Assembly: GCF_002847015.1 (NCBI RefSeq)
Contig: NZ_CP025085.1
Coordinates: 4,588,001 to 4,652,000, forward strand
Length of the DNA: 64,000 nucleotides
Direction: 5' to 3'
Source of the DNA: Prodigiosinella confusarubida
Lineage (GTDB): Bacteria > Pseudomonadota > Gammaproteobacteria > Enterobacterales > Enterobacteriaceae
Every line of letters begins with the position of its first letter. Within the stretch, counting starts at the first letter, position 1. The position numbers were made by a program, and so were the translations under genes. The notes beneath the pieces were generated by a model. It was not told the DNA's origin, did no database searches, and saw only the letters and a list, made by a program, of their open reading frames with translations. Below, piece after piece: positions 60,285 through 64,000 of this stretch.

Positions 60285-61127
60285 CTAACAGAAATGAATA
60301 CGATGAGTGTAGCCGTCCCGGGTGATATGGCGCTGATAATCGCCGGGGGTGGCATTTATTAATTGTTTGAACTCGCGCAAAAAATGGGACTGATCGCTAT
60401 AACCCAAATCCAGTGCCAACGTGGAAAATGAACCTTCTCTGGCGCAATTAATGGCATTAATTGCTGACTGGAAACGCATGATGCGGCAGAAATATTTAGG
60501 GGTCATCCCGGTATCTTGTCGAAACAAACGCTGAATACTACGGCTAGTGTAACCAGTTGTTCTCTCTAGCTCATCAAGACGAATATTGCCTTTTTTCTGC
60601 TGAATGGACTGAATAATAAACTGGGTTACCAGGGATGGCCTGCGCATACGGTTTGGCGCGAATCGATCACGAAAGAGCGTGATCTGTTGCTCAAAATGAG
60701 TGCTTCCAATAATTTTTTCGAAGGTTCCCCGTGCATCCGGTGCCACATCAAGAAAGTTAAATTCCCGGTCAGGCAGATCTTTTGCTGTCAGATCAAGAAA
60801 ATCCGGCATCACGCCTGGCATAAAACGCACACCAAAATAGTGGTGTCCACGTTTAAGCTCCACCGACTTTGCTTTAAGTGTAGTGCCGCAAACTCGCGCC
60901 AGAGGATGAGTATTGTGGCAATCAAACAGAATATCGGTACAACCATCCGGGACAGCCAGCGTCAAGGCGGCAGTTTCCGCCACCTGAAAGCTGTAGAAGT
61001 GTGACAGGCCCGTATTGCTTATATTGCTAATATCTCGCGCATAGTAGCGCTGGCTGGCACTGACCACAAAATAGGGCTGCTCAGGGCGGACATCATAATC
61101 AGATACGCGATGAAATAAAGATAACAT
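60285..61127 (-). CDS. AraC-family transcriptional regulator
   Basis: The 280-residue regulator has an N-terminal sensing domain (DUF6597-like; YFVVSASQRYYARDI...GVRFMPGVMPDFL). Its C-terminal AraC DNA-binding domain of two helix-turn-helix units has RLDELERTTGYTSRSIQRLFRQ and LALDLGYSDQSHFLREFKQLINATPGDYQR. The start at 61127 (MLSLFHRVSDYD) follows GGGAAG; the frame upstream to 61229 is less likely. It is divergent from the oxidase-cupin operon across about 210 bases, so it probably controls it. Confidence 0.85.
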   Translation of the reverse strand: MLSLFHRVSDYDVRPEQPYFVVSASQRYYARDISNISNTGLSHFYSFQVAETAALTLAVPDGCTDILFDCHNTHPLARVCGTTLKAKSVELKRGHHYFGVRFMPGVMPDFLDLTAKDLPDREFNFLDVAPDARGTFEKIIGSTHFEQQITLFRDRFAPNRMRRPSLVTQFIIQSIQQKKGNIRLDELERTTGYTSRSIQRLFRQDTGMTPKYFCRIMRFQSAINAINCAREGSFSTLALDLGYSDQSHFLREFKQLINATPGDYQRHITRDGYTHRIHFC

Positions 61128-61340
61128 AATGGCTTCCCGATGTTCACAAACGTGACGCACATGGTTTAGCCAAAGCAAACCGTATGCCATTTTATTTAAA
61201 TGACATACCCTTTCCATGCATCCCATCACAAATTATTAACAATTTCCGTACCAAGAAGCGATGTCGCAAATATCCAATACATCCACCAGACGCTGGGTTA
61301 CTAATGGCAGCGACAATTTATCTCAACCTGGAATGCTGCC

Positions 61341-62642
61341 ATGCATATAGATGAAACCGCGACCTATTACACCGCCACAAAAAAGTACCATCTCAACTTC
61401 CCGCAAATAGAACAGGATTTTGATGTCGACGTAGTGATTATTGGCGGCGGATTTTCAGGTATCCATACCGCGTTAGAGCTGGCAGAACAAGGGGTCACCG
61501 ACACAGTGGTGCTGGAAGCGCGCTACCTCGGTTTTGGCGGTAGCGGACGCAATGGTGGACAAGTGATGGCTGGTATCGGCCATGATCTCGATGCGATTAA
61601 AAAAGATGTTGGCGAAGAAGGGGTGAAAACCATTATCGAGCTCAGCGAACTGGGCCCGAAAATTATGCGCGAGCGTATTGAGCGCTACCAGATTGATGCC
61701 GACTTCCACAGCGGTTACGCCTACCTCGGTTTTAACCAACGCCAGGCAAAGACCCTGCGCGAATGGGAAAAATTATTTAAATCTCTCGGTAGTGGCGATG
61801 AAATCCGTTACGTCGAAGGCGATGGACTAAAAGATATTATCGGCTCCGACACCTATCATGCCGGACTTCTGCATATGGGCGGAGGTCACGTCCATTCTCT
61901 GAATTTGCTGCTGGGTGAAGCCAAAGCATTAAGCGAAATCTATGGCGTAAAGATTTTTGAGCACAGTCCGGTCGTTGAGGTCACTTACGGCAAAAAAATC
62001 CGTGTGCGCACCGCCAAAGGCACCGTTACAGCGAAAAAACTGGTATGGGCCTGCGACAGTTTCCTTAATAAACTGGAGTCTGAATTACACCCCACCACCA
62101 TAAACACTTATGCGTTTCAGTTAATGACTGAACCACTATCAGATGAATTGATTAACCGGATTAGCCCGATTCGCGGCGCTTACAGCGATATCCGGCCGGT
62201 AATTGACTATTACCGGGTGACCAAAGAGAACCGTTTGTTATTCGGCGCCGCCACGCCGCTTCTTGATTACATTCCGAAAGATCTAAAGGAGTGGAACCGT
62301 AAACGGATGCTGAATATTTTCCCTTATCTCGACCAGGTGAAAATCGATTTGGCCTGGGGCGGGCCGATGGCCAGCACTCGAAACCTGTTCCCGCAGATCG
62401 GCACCCTGCGCGATAAAGACAATGCGTTCTTTGTCCAGGGATATTGTGGGTTTGGTGTCACTCCCAGCCAGATTATTTGCAAAATCCTCGCCGAAGGCAT
62501 TCTCGGTGGAAGTGAACGCTACCGATTAATCAGTTCGATACCACGCCAGACCATTTACGGCAAAGATAACTTCCGTTCATTGCTTTGTACCTTGGGAAAG
62601 GCTTTGCACCAGACCTCGGGGTACTGGAAGGGACGCCGCTAG
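61341..62642 (+). CDS. FAD-dependent amine oxidase, PuuB-like (DAO family)
   Basis: The 433-residue flavoenzyme has the N-terminal dinucleotide motif VVIIGGGFSGIHTALELAE at about residues 31-49, the DAO feature GFGGSGRNGGQVM and the C-terminal FAD loop FFVQGYCGFGVTPS. It resembles gamma-glutamylputrescine oxidase PuuB and similar amine oxidases. A cupin gene follows 48 bases later in the same direction, a pairing seen for polyamine and amino-acid derivative catabolism. The exact substrate is not determined. No other puu genes are next to it. Confidence 0.82.
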   Translation: MHIDETATYYTATKKYHLNFPQIEQDFDVDVVIIGGGFSGIHTALELAEQGVTDTVVLEARYLGFGGSGRNGGQVMAGIGHDLDAIKKDVGEEGVKTIIELSELGPKIMRERIERYQIDADFHSGYAYLGFNQRQAKTLREWEKLFKSLGSGDEIRYVEGDGLKDIIGSDTYHAGLLHMGGGHVHSLNLLLGEAKALSEIYGVKIFEHSPVVEVTYGKKIRVRTAKGTVTAKKLVWACDSFLNKLESELHPTTINTYAFQLMTEPLSDELINRISPIRGAYSDIRPVIDYYRVTKENRLLFGAATPLLDYIPKDLKEWNRKRMLNIFPYLDQVKIDLAWGGPMASTRNLFPQIGTLRDKDNAFFVQGYCGFGVTPSQIICKILAEGILGGSERYRLISSIPRQTIYGKDNFRSLLCTLGKALHQTSGYWKGRR

Positions 62643-62690
62643 GCTTCCGATCGCCGTATATTCTTACTTCACATGACATAAGGTAATGCT

Positions 62691-63062
62691 ATGAGCCTGA
62701 CAGCCATTAAACACGATCTCACCCTACAGGATTTAGATTCCTGGGGAAAATTCAGCGCCATCGGTGCCGAAGACCTCGGCGGTGATGTAGACGCTTTCGG
62801 TCGGATGACCCTGGGGGCACCCACCGATCCCGTAAGCGCCGGTTATTTCGGCACGCCGCATGGGACATATCGCCTGCGCTATCCTTTCACCGAGCAGGCT
62901 ACCTTGCTGTCGGGTGAAATCATCATGACCAACGAAGACACTGGCGACGTTTTCCATTTTAAATCCGGCGATAGCTGGTTGATTACGCAAGGTACAACGA
63001 CGAAATGGCAGGTGGTGAGTCAAAGCTTTGTGAAGCACTATCTGGCGATAGTGACTGACTAA
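62691..63062 (+). CDS. Cupin (DUF861/EutQ-like) protein
   Basis: The 123-residue single-domain cupin_3 protein carries LRYPFTEQATLLSGEIIMTNEDTGDVFHFKSGDSWLI, which contains the beta-barrel motifs; the usual metal histidines are partly replaced. It lies in an operon with the upstream FAD oxidase behind AAGGTAATGCT, so it may act on the aldehyde or amide product or as a small sensor. Its activity is unknown. Confidence 0.8.
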   Translation: MSLTAIKHDLTLQDLDSWGKFSAIGAEDLGGDVDAFGRMTLGAPTDPVSAGYFGTPHGTYRLRYPFTEQATLLSGEIIMTNEDTGDVFHFKSGDSWLITQGTTTKWQVVSQSFVKHYLAIVTD

Positions 63063-63360
63063 TTGTAACCTTCCGCCCTCCTGACACCGCCGACACTTGT
63101 GCTGGCGGTGCTCATTTCCATCGTTTCTTTAATAGTGCGACGGCTTACGCTGGCAACAGCGTGATTTGTTACCAGAGATATACGCCACGTCACCAACAAC
63201 ACCAGATCAACAACACGAAGATAGCGCGTGATACTTAAGAGAGCATCAATTGCACCATTAACAGGCATTCCCCCACCAGACATTTCACCTACAACACGCT
63301 TTTTCGCTCCGGTTGCCACTCATCAAAACAGATTAGAGTGGCCAAGCCTGGTTCGGCATA
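63063..63360 (+). other. Gap after the cupin gene with a hairpin
   Basis: CACCGCC (63085-63091) pairs with GGCGGTG (63104-63110) and may end the oxidase-cupin operon, although no U run follows. An 86-codon minus frame here is not convincing. Nothing else is seen. Confidence 0.5.
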
Positions 63361-64000
63361 TCATGAATGCATATAGAGCGTCGTCACTAATTCGGTCCGG
63401 TTTGCTACTGAGGTTTTAGCAAAGATATTCCGCATATGGGTCTTTACCGTAGATAACGATATTCCCAGACTTAACGCGATACGCTTATTGCTGGCCCCAT
63501 CGCGCAACATCCCGACAATTTGACGTTCTTTTTCGGTTAACGGCAGTTGCAGCGGCAGCTCCTGAGAATAGAGATTCTCCGCGGCCAATTGAATTAGAGG
63601 CAATATGTCCTGTAACCGCCCCAGTTCCATGTCGGTAAATAGGCTGTCGCGCAGAAGCGAAAAACCAGCCACAATACGCCCCTGCCGACGGATAAATACT
63701 TCGGTAATATCGCGAATCGCATTAGGCCGCATAAATCCCTGGTAATAATCCTGTGCCATCTTCTGGCTCAACTGATTGATACCTATCACGTTGACATCGG
63801 CATGGAGAAAATTGGCGGGGCGTAATGGGTCAATTTTTTGAAAACTTTCGACATATTGACGATGAATGCCGACTGACATGTTATGCAGGACGAATTGCTG
63901 TGGCATGAGCTGGTTATCAACCCGATAGAATGCGCTAGCTGTAACCGGCACTAATCTTGAGACGGTTTCCAGACAGGTCTGTATGACAGTATTGCTACTC
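63361..64000 (-). CDS. LuxR-family helix-turn-helix regulator, partial (N-terminus beyond the edge)
   Basis: The frame stays open to the right edge, so the start is outside the window. The C-terminal LuxR/FixJ helix-turn-helix (about the last 65 residues) has LPLTEKERQIVGMLRDGASNKRIALSLGISLSTVKTHMRNIFAKTSVANRTEL, split here only for length. The part upstream is GAF-like or of unknown type (FHNM-type repeat not seen). A GTG at 63951 could serve as an internal start but is unlikely. No autoinducer synthase is nearby. Confidence 0.8.
   Translation of the reverse strand, partial: SSNTVIQTCLETVSRLVPVTASAFYRVDNQLMPQQFVLHNMSVGIHRQYVESFQKIDPLRPANFLHADVNVIGINQLSQKMAQDYYQGFMRPNAIRDITEVFIRRQGRIVAGFSLLRDSLFTDMELGRLQDILPLIQLAAENLYSQELPLQLPLTEKERQIVGMLRDGASNKRIALSLGISLSTVKTHMRNIFAKTSVANRTELVTTLYMHS

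Noticed and set aside
63059-63319. 86-codon minus-strand frame
   Set aside because: It has no ribosome binding site or family, overlaps the cupin stop and contains the hairpin at 63085-63110.

Overview
The window is enterobacterial chromosome, most likely from the Pectobacteriaceae side of the Enterobacterales (Pectobacterium, Dickeya or Brenneria relatives). That placement is an inference from protein similarity to E. coli K-12 combined with plant-enterobacterial style accessory genes; the sequence does not name the genus. No rRNA or tRNA gene was seen; the only stable RNA gene is tmRNA.

Backbone, 1 to 35.2 kb. The left edge carries the start of alkB, then a PACE efflux pump with a divergent LysR regulator, class I fumarase (fumA), tehB, ribB behind an FMN riboswitch, ubiK, the yjeH exporter, zipA, cysZ, cysK and the sugar phosphotransferase operon ptsH-ptsI-crr. 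A two-component system lies divergent to the macAB efflux genes. Then come yfeX, the sigma-E lipoprotein yfeY, ypeA, hemF, yaiI, and maeB divergent from talA (with no tktB behind it). Next are nudK, mntH, grpE under a heat-shock promoter, nadK, recN with LexA sites, bamE, rnfH, ratA, smpB and ssrA.

Island, 35.2 to 52.8 kb. A P4-type integrase follows the 3' end of ssrA. The region is AT-rich. It holds a PD-(D/E)XK-like protein, an Ec67-type retron (reverse transcriptase fused to a TOPRIM domain, with a recognisable msr-msd RNA), a frameshifted orphan pilV, an HNH nuclease and a mobilisation module laid out like RSF1010/IncQ: MobC-like genes, a candidate oriT, and a divergent MOBQ relaxase. 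A two-gene cassette of unknown function, two lipoproteins, a membrane protein, small unknown genes and an AlpA regulator follow. There are no mating-pair or coupling genes, so it reads as an integrative mobilisable element carrying defence cargo. The right end is a second, broken integrase start, which suggests tandem integration and decay at ssrA.

Right part, 52.8 to 64 kb. An orphan sugar-type periplasmic binding protein is cotranscribed with a chemoreceptor. A minus-strand cluster follows: a PAP2 undecaprenyl-diphosphate phosphatase, a DedA protein, an OmpR-type two-component pair and a phospholipid-methyltransferase-like protein, which looks like an envelope-lipid module. The window ends with an AraC regulator divergent from a PuuB-like oxidase and a cupin protein, and the C-terminal part of a LuxR-type regulator that runs off the edge.
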